A stretch of DNA of 48,108 bases from Chloroflexota bacterium (GTDB lineage Bacteria > Chloroflexota > UBA6077 > JACCZL01), in contig JADLFM010000193.1 in assembly GCA_020845495.1 (NCBI GenBank), forward strand, positions 1 to 48,108, read 5' to 3'. Each line of letters begins with the position of its first letter. The stretch's first letter is position 1. This document shows, one piece after another, positions 15,363 through 24,802 of this stretch. The position numbers and the translations under genes were made by a program. The notes under the pieces are model-generated. The model was not told where the DNA came from and made no database searches. It saw only the letters and a program-made list of their open reading frames with translations.

Positions 15363-16616
15363 TCACGGCGCATCTCGGTGACGGTTCGGCGCGTGTGGCA
15401 ACTCCCTGATGACCCTGGCCGGGTTTCCGGCGGCCACGGTCCAGGCCGGGACGTCGCTCACCACCACTGAACCTGCGCCGACGATGGCGCCCTGACCGAT
15501 GGTCACTCCTGGCAACACGATGGCTCGGTTGCCGATCCATACCTCGTCGCCAATGATGATGGGCCTGGGCTCAGGCATCCGTGCACGGTCGATACTATCG
15601 TGAAAGTCGTTATCCAGCATCATGACGTAGGTGCCGATCAGGCAGTCAGACCCAATCTTCACGAGCCCGGTGGCCACAATGTCGGCGCCAAAGTTGACAA
15701 ACGTCCTGTCGCCAATGACGAGCGTTCCATGTGGAAGCGTCGTCAAGTAGGTCGGCGCATGATGCGCGTGGAAGAGCACCCGCTCTCCAATGTAGGTATG
15801 ACCCTGATTGTCCAACGACACCCTACCGTTCACGCGCGTCCAGCGCCCGAGGCGGTCGCTGCCGCGTAGCTGCCAGCAGGCCGTCAACCAGTGCCACACC
15901 TTCCGTTCGGTCTGCCCTGGGGACTTGATGTACGTGTCCAGGCAGTGAGGGAGTCCGCCGAAATGCGGCTCGCATGTATCAGGATGGCCGGTCTCGGCGC
16001 AGCCCGACCGTCGGTTGGGGGATGACGGTCTGCTGGCGGCGCACGGCTGCCTGGTAACACGCTGGCGCTCGCTGACCGGCGTATCGAGGGTGGGGGCCGG
16101 ATGCGCGGTAGTGTCTCCGTGCATGCCAACGGTTTCGGACGCCGGGCAGTCGGCAGCGGCTGCAACTGCCTCGGCACGTGCCGTCGCTCTCTGTGCCGCG
16201 TGCTTTCCGTTAGTCGGCAGGGCTACAGTCACTGGCAGTCTCTCGTGCACGGCGCCCGTTTTCGGATTGCCCGAGTTGACGAGCCTGCTGCTCGCGTGTG
16301 CCGGCACCACAGGCTGCGTCACGGAGAGCCGTGCCAATCTGCTGCTCAGATCACCGTAGTCCATGGCCCGAGCGGTCGTATGACGCCGTAGATGGGCGGT
16401 GATCTCACCGAGCGACGTCATGGCCTTGACGTCGTCGAAAGAGAACGTGATGGCAAACTCCTCTTCGAGCGCCGCCAGCAACGACATGTGACGGAGCGAC
16501 GTCCAGCACGCCAGGCTTTGCGGCGAGGGGTCGTCGGGCAAGTCAGCGTCGTTCAGGTCCAGACTCGTCGCGAGCACCTTGCGCACACGGCGAGTCAGGT
16601 CACGATCGTCGTTCAT
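15363..16616 (-). CDS. Acyl carrier domain fused to left-handed beta-helix acyltransferase
   Basis: A 417-aa two-domain protein. ATG 16616 follows AGGAGGTCC. Residues 1-80 read as an acyl carrier protein: LATSLDLNDADLPDD, then CWTSLRHMSLLAALEEEFAI with Ser40 where phosphopantetheine would attach (the usual Asp before Ser is Thr here), then MTSLGEITAHL. About 150 low-complexity residues follow. The C-terminal 170 residues are hexapeptide repeats of a LacA/WbbJ-like transferase: DNDFHDSIDRARMPEPRPII, IIGDEVWIGNRAIVLPGVTI, GAIVGAGSVVVSDVPAWTVA and AGNPARVIREL. It probably acylates a sugar or lipid precursor of the adjacent polysaccharide. It is convergent with that operon. Confidence 0.78.
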   Translation of the reverse strand: MNDDRDLTRRVRKVLATSLDLNDADLPDDPSPQSLACWTSLRHMSLLAALEEEFAITFSFDDVKAMTSLGEITAHLRRHTTARAMDYGDLSSRLARLSVTQPVVPAHASSRLVNSGNPKTGAVHERLPVTVALPTNGKHAAQRATARAEAVAAAADCPASETVGMHGDTTAHPAPTLDTPVSERQRVTRQPCAASRPSSPNRRSGCAETGHPDTCEPHFGGLPHCLDTYIKSPGQTERKVWHWLTACWQLRGSDRLGRWTRVNGRVSLDNQGHTYIGERVLFHAHHAPTYLTTLPHGTLVIGDRTFVNFGADIVATGLVKIGSDCLIGTYVMMLDNDFHDSIDRARMPEPRPIIIGDEVWIGNRAIVLPGVTIGQGAIVGAGSVVVSDVPAWTVAAGNPARVIRELPHAPNRHRDAP

Positions 16617-16997
16617 GGAGCGGACCTCCTGGCTGCGCCTCGACTGCTCGTCGGCCGTCTCCTCGCCACGCCGGCCGCCAGCACGGCGAGCGGGGTAGGT
16701 CGCGCATGAGTGTGGCAGGTGACAGGTGACGTTGGCGTTCGGACCGAGTTGGCGCGCAGTTGAGCGGTCAGGATGGGCCAACTTACAGCCGGCGGGGAGG
16801 GTCCCCCCGCGATCGTCTCGACCACACCGAAGCGATCGCCGTGGCACAATGCGCCGCGGTGGAAGACCGTCCGTACTGCCCCCTGGGTGGACGCGTGCGG
16901 ACAGGGTGCTCGGGTGCGGGTGGACCGCTCTCGATCTGGGAGCCTCTCCTCACCCTGGGGGGCCGCTTGCACCAGTCAAGATGAGGTTTCGTGCAGC
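16617..16997. other. Divergent promoter region, no gene seen
   Basis: About 380 bases between the - strand ACP-acyltransferase and + strand SDR genes. Open frames extend through it on both strands but with Arg/Pro-rich, non-conserved-looking translations. The AGGAGGTCC site for the minus gene lies at its left end. Promoters for both directions are expected here; no consensus pair is clear. Confidence 0.4.
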
Positions 16998-17786
16998 ATG
17001 AATACCGATCTCAGCGGAAAGGCCGCTCTGGTCACTGGCGGCGGCTCGGGCATCGGCGAGGCCGCCTGCCGTACTCTCGCACGGGCCGGCGCGGGGGTTG
17101 CCGTGGTGGACCTCCGCCCGCAGCCCGCTCGGGCAGTGGCCGAGGCGATCGTCGCCGACGGCGGACGGGCGGTCGCGATCGAGGCCGACGTGACCGACGA
17201 GGCCGCGATGCAAGCAGCGGTTGGCCGGGCGGTCGAGGCGCTTGGCAGGCTCCAGATCGTCTTTGCCAATGCCGGAATCAATGGGATGCAGACGCCAATC
17301 GAGGAGATGACCCTTGACGAGTGGCGTGCCACCGTCGACACGAATCTCACTGGCACCTTCCTGACCGTCAAGCACAGCATTCCACACCTGCGCGCGGCGG
17401 GCGGCGGCGCCATCGTGATCACCGCCTCGGTGAACGGTACGCGCCTCTTCTCGGCCCCAGGCTACGCCGCCTACTCGACGTCGAAGGCCGGGCAGGCAGC
17501 CTTCGGACGGATGGCCGCCATCGAACTGGCCCGCTGGGACATCCGAGTCAATACGATCGTTCCCGGCTCGATTCGCACGAACATCGGCGAGCGCACCTAC
17601 CGGCGCAACCTGGACGCAGTCAGGTACGACCTCAGGATGCCAGAGAAGTTCCCGCCGCTCGGCGGGCGCGTCGCAGACCCCTCGGAGGTGGCCGACCTGG
17701 TGCTGTATCTGGTCTCGGATGCGAGTCGCTACATCACCGGCACCGAGGTCGTGATCGACGCGGGGATGACGCTCCTGCGCGGCTAG
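16998..17786 (+). CDS. Short-chain dehydrogenase/reductase (SDR)
   Basis: A 262-aa NAD(P)-dependent oxidoreductase of the classical SDR family. The cofactor motif is VTGGGSGIGEAACRTLARAG near the N-terminus with D in VAVVDLRPQ favouring NAD(H). FANAGINGMQTPIEEM supplies the NAG motif, IVITASVNG the catalytic Ser, and YAAYSTSKAGQAAF the YxxxK pair. The C-terminus (RYITGTEVVIDAGMTLLRG) is typical. The substrate cannot be predicted. ATG 16998 is used; GAGG lies about ten bases upstream. It stands alone between a divergent acyltransferase gene and a HEPN module. Confidence 0.92.
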   Translation: MNTDLSGKAALVTGGGSGIGEAACRTLARAGAGVAVVDLRPQPARAVAEAIVADGGRAVAIEADVTDEAAMQAAVGRAVEALGRLQIVFANAGINGMQTPIEEMTLDEWRATVDTNLTGTFLTVKHSIPHLRAAGGGAIVITASVNGTRLFSAPGYAAYSTSKAGQAAFGRMAAIELARWDIRVNTIVPGSIRTNIGERTYRRNLDAVRYDLRMPEKFPPLGGRVADPSEVADLVLYLVSDASRYITGTEVVIDAGMTLLRG

Positions 17787-17933
17787 CGCCATTTTCTCAT
17801 AAGCTCGAGGAGCTTAGCCCCGTATCGAGCGCGGGCCAGCGCTAGGGAGTAGAGTGGCCTGGTGCCACTCCGGGCGGGATGCCGGTCTGAATCCGGCTGC
17901 CGGCGATCCGTACGCATCGGCTAGAATCGGGCT

Positions 17934-18335
17934 GTGCTTGATGTGGCAGCGCTGCATCTGGCAATTGCTCGCTCAAGCCTCGATGGCGCTCGGAGCGAGA
18001 TCGACCATCGCCGATTCGATAACGCTGCCAACCGCCTGTACTACGCGTGCTTTCAGTCTGCCGTTGCTGCGCTCATCCAGGCCAGGATACAGCCATCACG
18101 CCTAGACGGAACCTGGGATCATGCGTTCGTTCAGGCCCGTTTCGTTGGCGATCTCATCAATCGGCGCGGACGTTACTCGGCCGAACACCGAGAAACACTG
18201 GCAGCTACCATACGGCTTCGGCACACTGCGGATTATCACTATGACAGCGTGACCGCGCCACAGATACTGCGCGCCATGCGCCGGGCAAGCCGCTTCGTCG
18301 AGGAGATTGAAGCCCGAAGAGGGCAGCAAGCATGA
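17934..18335 (+). CDS. HEPN-domain protein (putative RNase component)
   Basis: A 133-aa all-helical protein. The segment RRFDNAANRLYYACFQSAVA matches the first long helix of HEPN proteins, and TIRLRHTADYHYDS supplies an R-x5-H motif (RHTADYH), the catalytic pattern of HEPN ribonucleases. GTG 17934 is the only reasonable start before the domain; its ribosome site is weak. The stop overlaps the next start (ATGA at 18332), so the two are a translationally coupled pair, as in HEPN/MNT toxin-antitoxin modules. The partner is not an obvious MNT nucleotidyltransferase. Toxin activity is inferred from the family and not shown. Confidence 0.8.
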   Translation: MLDVAALHLAIARSSLDGARSEIDHRRFDNAANRLYYACFQSAVAALIQARIQPSRLDGTWDHAFVQARFVGDLINRRGRYSAEHRETLAATIRLRHTADYHYDSVTAPQILRAMRRASRFVEEIEARRGQQA

Positions 18336-18622
18336 GCGTCGAACGTGCACCCATCCACGATCCCCGCCTGCTCGCGGTGGCGACCGAGCTACAGGAAGCT
18401 ATCCGCACGCGCTATCCCGATGCGGCCTTCGAAATCGTCCACGGCGACGACCCGCCCGGCCTCCACCTCATCCCGATCGTCGACGTCGATGACACCGAGG
18501 ACGTCGCCGCGGTTGTCGCCGAGCATCTCCTCACCCTCCAGGTCGACGAAGGCTTGCCCATCTACGTCTTCCCAAGGCGCCCCCTGGCCCGCGTCCTGGC
18601 CGAGAGGCGCATCGATCGCTGA
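18332..18622 (+). CDS. HEPN partner, small alpha/beta protein of unknown family
   Basis: A 96-aa acidic protein overlapping the HEPN gene by four bases. Pattern: helix (DPRLLAVATELQEAIRTRYP), strand (AAFEIVHGDDP), strand (GLHLIPIVDVDDTED), helix (VAAVVAEHLLTLQVDEG), strand (LPIYVFPRRPLARVL). It lacks the GS...DxD motif of MNT nucleotidyltransferase antitoxins, although VDVDD is Asp-rich. I do not recognise the family. Position suggests an antitoxin or regulator of the HEPN protein. Confidence 0.72.
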   Translation: MSVERAPIHDPRLLAVATELQEAIRTRYPDAAFEIVHGDDPPGLHLIPIVDVDDTEDVAAVVAEHLLTLQVDEGLPIYVFPRRPLARVLAERRIDR

Positions 18623-18763
18623 CCCTGCCGCCCCGATGCCTCGGTCCGGGCCAGACCAAGACCGTGGAACCACGCGTAGACGCAACGTGCCGATCGGCGG
18701 CACATACAGCGTCATGGTCTGATGGCGCGGCGAACCCTGAATGGAGCGGAAGCCGGCGTGCGC

Positions 18764-19033
18764 CTACTGTCGCGCGCCGGCGATCTTCTTCTGAAGCTCC
18801 GTCAGCACCCGGCTCTGCGTCGCAAGGACGTGATCGGTGGCGTCACGCAGGCGGGCGTTCAGGTCGGCTGTGAGCCGGAGCGCCTCAGTGGCAAGCTCCA
18901 GCAGGTCGCTCGGCTCCGTCGTCGCCGACGCCCGCTCCAGGAGTGCCGTAGTGCGCTCCTCATACTCCGTCACCGTCACACCGAACACCCGCAAGAGACG
19001 ACGTGTCGGGTCCATCGGCCGCTTCTCTTCCAT
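18764..19033 (-). CDS. Small helical / coiled-coil hypothetical protein
   Basis: An 89-aa acidic-basic amphipathic protein. ATG 19033 is preceded by GGAGG with a five-base spacer, good support for translation. Sequence is nearly all helix-forming: RRLLRVFGVTVTEYEERTTA, LLERASATTEPSDLLELATE, ALRLTADLNARLRDATDHVL. No catalytic motif or membrane segment. An overlapping + strand frame exists but reads as Arg-rich noise. Function unknown. Confidence 0.65.
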   Translation of the reverse strand: MEEKRPMDPTRRLLRVFGVTVTEYEERTTALLERASATTEPSDLLELATEALRLTADLNARLRDATDHVLATQSRVLTELQKKIAGARQ

Positions 19034-19142
19034 TGCTGCCTCCGAGCCGCCAGGGAGTCTGAGAATGTTGTACTCCCCGCGCCAGGGTGACCGGCGTGCT
19101 CGACGGGGGCTGGCAGGCAGATGGAAGGGGCGAATCGCCCCC

Positions 19143-19571
19143 TCAGAACCGAGTTGCCTGGCCCTCCCGTAACCGTCTCATAGCAAGGGCCGGCCGTCCG
19201 ACACGCCAGATGTGGGCGGCGAGCGCCGCGATCAGCGCGATCTCGAGCCCCTTGGCGACGTAGCCGAGCCCGCGCGGGTTCGGCATGCCGATGTACGCCC
19301 ATCCGATGATGGACAGTGCCGTGTAGACGATCAGCACCAGGTCCATCAGCCACCGCCTGGAGCCAAGGAAGCGGGGCGCGTACCAGAAGGCGGCCACAAG
19401 CATGACGTAGCCGATCAGGTTCAGCGTAAAGAGTTGATTGAGTGGCAGCGGGAACGGGCTCTGAAAGGGCAGCGGCCCGAGCAGGTTACCGCGAAAGAGC
19501 ACGAAGTTTAGTGCGAAGTGCAGGATGCCATCCGCCAGTGCCAGCACGACGATGAGCGGTCGAAGCATCAT
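19143..19571 (-). CDS. Four-helix integral membrane protein, unknown function
   Basis: A 142-aa protein starting MMLRPLIVVLALADGILHFA, with GGGAGAGGGACAC just upstream of ATG 19571; the frame is open to 19601. Four hydrophobic segments are visible: near the N-terminus, LFTLNLIGYVMLVAAFWYA, MDLVLIVYTALSIIGWAYIG, and GLEIALIAALAAHIW. The topology and size resemble small uncharacterised membrane proteins of the DoxX/DUF type, but I cannot assign a family. The 'GILHF.LN' start with two His/Asn in the membrane is notable. Confidence 0.7.
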   Translation of the reverse strand: MMLRPLIVVLALADGILHFALNFVLFRGNLLGPLPFQSPFPLPLNQLFTLNLIGYVMLVAAFWYAPRFLGSRRWLMDLVLIVYTALSIIGWAYIGMPNPRGLGYVAKGLEIALIAALAAHIWRVGRPALAMRRLREGQATRF

Positions 19572-19790
19572 GTGTCCCTCTCCCTGCATGTATCCGCGCA
19601 TACACGTTCATGAGGGTGTACGTTCGGCCGCCGCGTCCGGATGCCCCAGCGCCAGTCTCATCACTCGCATTCGTGCATGCGTCTGAGTGAAAGAGGCTAC
19701 CCGTATTTCTGGCCGCACACAGTCAATCCAGGCTCATGGCTGACACTCACGACGAGCAATCATCGTTATCGGATGCTCCTGGCGGTACGA

Positions 19791-19828
19791 GAATGCCCCT
19801 GCGTCCAGATCTGGACGCAGGGGCATTC
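19791..19828. terminator. 38-bp perfect palindrome downstream of clpB
   Basis: GAATGCCCCTGCGTCCAGA and its exact complement TCTGGACGCAGGGGCATTC abut, giving 19 uninterrupted pairs centred on 19809/19810. It begins 20 bases after the clpB stop on the minus strand and is probably its terminator. No T-run follows on either side, so an alternative is a dyad protein-binding site. Confidence 0.65.
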
Positions 19829-19848
19829 GCAGGGAGCCGTCGGTTCGC

Positions 19849-22500
<2,652 letters not shown>

Positions 22501-22555
22501 GACGCTCCTCCGACGGCGGGCCAGACAGCGTTCGCCGGCCCCTCCCTCGCGACAA

Positions 22556-22579
22556 AACTTGATAACATACTATCAAGTT
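22556..22579 (-). promoter_or_regulatory. HAIR-like operator upstream of clpB
   Basis: AACTTGATA-N6-TATCAAGTT is a perfect 9-bp inverted repeat in an AT-rich island. The core CTTGA...TCAAG matches the HspR-associated inverted repeat (CTTGAGT-N7-ACTCAAG) known to control clpB/dnaK in several GC-rich bacteria, apart from the outer arms and one base in the spacer. A likely -10 (TATACT on the minus strand, about 22589-22594) is directly upstream. HspR binding is inferred; the hspR gene is not in the window. Confidence 0.6.
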
Positions 22580-22912
22580 CTCTGCTGTGAGTATATAAGC
22601 AGTTCGTCAGAAATTCCGCCTTCGACAGGGCGGTAGCGGGCCTCGTTCTCCGTTCTCCGTGGCCGCAGGCCGCGTGCCCGCCCGACGTCTCGAACCCGCC
22701 CGGCGTCTCGAACCCGCTCGATGCGAGCACCACGGGCCGCGCCGATGGGCTGCGAGTCAGTCCAAATGAGACGACATTGCCTCTGAGGGCCGTGAGTGCC
22801 GATCCCTTGCCGGCGGCGCCCGAGCGTACCTGCTGGACGGCCGCGCCGCCTGCCGCTACGATGCCCTCACCCCGGCCGTGGCGAGACCCGGCCGGCCACT
22901 GAGGAGAATGCG
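22580..22912. other. Divergent intergenic region with an 18-bp direct repeat
   Basis: CCCGRCGTCTCGAACCCG occurs at 22681-22698 and 22699-22716 with one mismatch, back to back. The rest of the gap between clpB and the LLM oxidoreductase holds no supported gene; a frame open from 22796 reads as Arg/Pro-rich sequence until the true start at 22913. Confidence 0.5.
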
Positions 22913-23869
22913 ATGCCGGATGAACGCGGGGACAGGCGGCTCCAGATCGGGCTGATGATGCGCAACGGCGATCACCTGGCGCCCGGCGCCGGACGAGCCG
23001 TCCCCTGGGCCGAGCTTCGTGACATCGCGCAGGCCGCCGAGGGGATCGGCGTCGACACGCTCTGCATGCCGGATCATCTGCTGTTCCGGAACGCCGGCAA
23101 CACCGTCGTGCCGGAGGGCGAGACGCGCGGTTCCTGGGAAGCCTGGACCCTGTTGAGCGCGCTCGCCTCGATCACCAGCCGAGTGACGCTCCTGCCGTTC
23201 GTGGCCTGCACGTCGTTCCGCAATCCGGCGCTGCTCGCCAAGATGGCCGACACGCTGGATGAGGTGAGCGGCGGACGCCTGCTCCTTGGGTTGGGGGCCG
23301 GCTGGCACGAGCCGGAGTACCGCGCGTACGGTTACCCATTCGACCGTCTGGCGAGCCGGTTCGAGGAAGCGCTCCAGATCATCCTCCCGCTCCTGCGGGG
23401 GGAGTCGGTCACGTTCAGTGGTACGTACTATCAGGTCGACGACTGCGTGCTACGGCCCCACGGCCCCCGACCAGCCGGGCCGCCGATCTGGATCGGCGCA
23501 AAGCAGCCTCGGATGATGCGCCTCCTCGCCCGCCATGCCGACGCCTTCAATACCCTCTTCCATGCTGCGCCCGAGACAGTCGCGGGCCCGTTCAGCATGC
23601 TCGACCAGGCGTGCCGCGAGGTCGGGCGGGATCCGGCGACGATCCTTCGGACGGCCGGCGGGTTCGTCGCTTTTCCGGGCGCTGAGGATGACCCGGGCGG
23701 CCCCCACGACAACCCCATCGCCGGCCCGCCCCAGGTCGTCGCCCAGCACCTGCATGCCCTCCATGGGGCCGGCGTCCAGCACATGAGCCTGTTCGTGAGC
23801 CCCTGGAACATGCGGGCCGTGGACTACCTGGACCAGACACTCCACATCCTGCGCGACCTGGGGAGCTAA
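22913..23869 (+). CDS. LLM-class flavin-dependent oxidoreductase
   Basis: A 318-aa luciferase-like TIM-barrel monooxygenase/reductase. ATG 22913 follows a TGAGGAGAA ribosome site. Family hallmarks are IAQAAEGIGVDTLCMPDHLL, TSRVTLLPFVACTSFRNPAL, TLDEVSGGRLLLGLGAGWHE and RFEEALQIILPLLRGESVTF, then GPPIWIGAKQPRMMRLLARH. These enzymes use FMN or coenzyme F420, and sequence alone does not say which. The substrate is unknown. It converges on the glutaredoxin-PDZ gene and is followed by a long inverted repeat. Confidence 0.93.
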   Translation: MPDERGDRRLQIGLMMRNGDHLAPGAGRAVPWAELRDIAQAAEGIGVDTLCMPDHLLFRNAGNTVVPEGETRGSWEAWTLLSALASITSRVTLLPFVACTSFRNPALLAKMADTLDEVSGGRLLLGLGAGWHEPEYRAYGYPFDRLASRFEEALQIILPLLRGESVTFSGTYYQVDDCVLRPHGPRPAGPPIWIGAKQPRMMRLLARHADAFNTLFHAAPETVAGPFSMLDQACREVGRDPATILRTAGGFVAFPGAEDDPGGPHDNPIAGPPQVVAQHLHALHGAGVQHMSLFVSPWNMRAVDYLDQTLHILRDLGS

Positions 23870-23908
23870 TCCGGAGTCGACACAGGGTGAGGGATCGTAG
23901 ATGCCTTT

Positions 23909-24005
23909 CCTGCTGGGAGAGGTCGCGCGTAGCGCGGGTGAGGGTTCAGTCGTAGCTGCCTGTCATCCTCACTACGGGCCCCTCACCCGGCCCTCTCCCA
24001 GCAGG
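23909..24005. repeat. Long interrupted inverted repeat (97 bp)
   Basis: Outer arms CCTGCTGGGAGAGG (23909-23922) and CCTCTCCCAGCAGG (23992-24005) are perfect 14-mers; inner arms GGGTGAGGG (23936-23944) and CCCTCACCC (23980-23988) are perfect 9-mers. It lies between two convergent genes. The layout suggests a non-autonomous palindromic element or strong bidirectional terminator; the CCCTCACCC core recurs at 43555-43586. Confidence 0.75.
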
Positions 24006-24041
24006 AGAGGGCTTGACCGTGCCACGTCTTCCGCTTGCCGG

Positions 24042-24082
24042 GCGTGCGAACGCGCCTCACTCACCGAGGCGCGTTCGCACGC
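24042..24082. terminator. 17-bp hairpin overlapping the glutaredoxin-PDZ stop
   Basis: GCGTGCGAACGCGCCTC (24042-24058) pairs perfectly with GAGGCGCGTTCGCACGC (24066-24082) around a seven-base loop. The stop codon of the minus-strand gene (24057-24059) lies inside it, so the last codons form one arm. A strong hairpin at the 3' end, without an obvious T-run. Confidence 0.65.
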
Positions 24083-24614
24083 GCTGGCCGTCGCGCTGGA
24101 GGACGACGTCAAGGCCAGCGCCTCCAGCGAGTAGCTGAGCCGCAGCCTCGATGTCGGCTGAGGATCGGACCGGGCGGCCGTCGATCGCCAGCACGAGATC
24201 GCCAGCACGTAGCCCTGCTCGCTCGGCAAGCGATCCTGGCCGCACCCCGCCGATCTCGACGCCGCCTTCCACGCCTCGCGCCAGCAGCCCCAGGCGTGGA
24301 GGCGCGCCGGCCGCGCCGCCGGCCGATCGAGCGCCCGAGCCTCGCCCGGCGGCGGCCACGCGGTTTGCCGCCGCTTCGAGCCGCGCCCGATCGAACCCCA
24401 CGATCACCTCGGCCGCAGCCGGCCGGGCCGGATCCTCGACGAGCGTCACCGGTACGCCCATCTGGCCGCTGCGGGCCACCAGATCCTGGGCCGCTGCTGG
24501 ATCGCGCGAGACGTCCCGTTCGCGAAACGCCACGCCCTTCCCGCGAAGGAACTCCTTCGCCCTGGTGCACCACGGTCAGGTGGGTGTCGTAAAGACGGTG
24601 ATCTGCTCGGCCAT
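24057..24614 (-). CDS. Glutaredoxin-PDZ protein with in-frame UGA (candidate selenoprotein)
   Basis: Read from ATG 24614 (GGAGGTG eight bases upstream) the frame gives MAEQITVFTTPT, then TGA at 24578-24576, then PWCTRAKEFLRGKGVAFRER. Glutaredoxins have T-x-x-C-P-W-C here, so TGA occupies exactly the first active-site cysteine (position 13): UPWC. The rest is an intact glutaredoxin: RDVSRDPAAAQDLVARSG, cis-Pro motif MGVPVTLV and VIVGFDRARLEAA. A linker then leads to a PDZ domain (about 105-180: GLLARGVEGGVEIGGV, RPGSLAERAGLRAGDLVLAI, DGRPVRSSADIEAAA). Total 185 residues with Sec. A hairpin of SECIS type lies just after the TGA. If Sec is not inserted, it would be a one-base pseudogene, or translation could restart at GTG 24533 as a 158-aa product without the active site. 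Confidence 0.7.
24543..24560 (-). promoter_or_regulatory. Candidate bacterial SECIS hairpin
   Basis: On the minus strand GCGAAGG-AGTT-CCTTCGC forms a perfect seven-pair stem with a four-base loop. The loop starts 22 bases after the UGA, inside the distance known for bacterial SECIS elements (roughly 16-37), and has a G within its first two bases, also part of the general bacterial pattern. It is coding sequence (AKEFLR). SelB recognition is inferred. Confidence 0.55.
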
Positions 24615-24802
24615 CTCGAGCACCTCCATCGACGTACCGTCGCACTCGGCGTACCAGCCCAGGAGCGGCCCGCTGAGCGTACCGTACCGGGCTCACGCAT
24701 CCAATCGGGGGACACCGCCCATCGCTCACCGCCCATCGGTGCCCGAGCGAGGTGGCAGCCGACCTGGCCTGAGGGCCGGCGCGCCCAGGCTCGGGCACGC
24801 CG

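Noticed and set aside
17840..17910. tRNA-like cloverleaf before the HEPN gene
   Set aside because: gccggtctgaatccggc looks like a T arm, but the loop lacks TTC, no 5' acceptor strand pairs and no anticodon stem is clear.
22501..22620. CIRCE element (HrcA site) ahead of clpB
   Set aside because: The inverted repeat does not match TTAGCACTC-N9-GAGTGCTAA; it resembles the HspR repeat.
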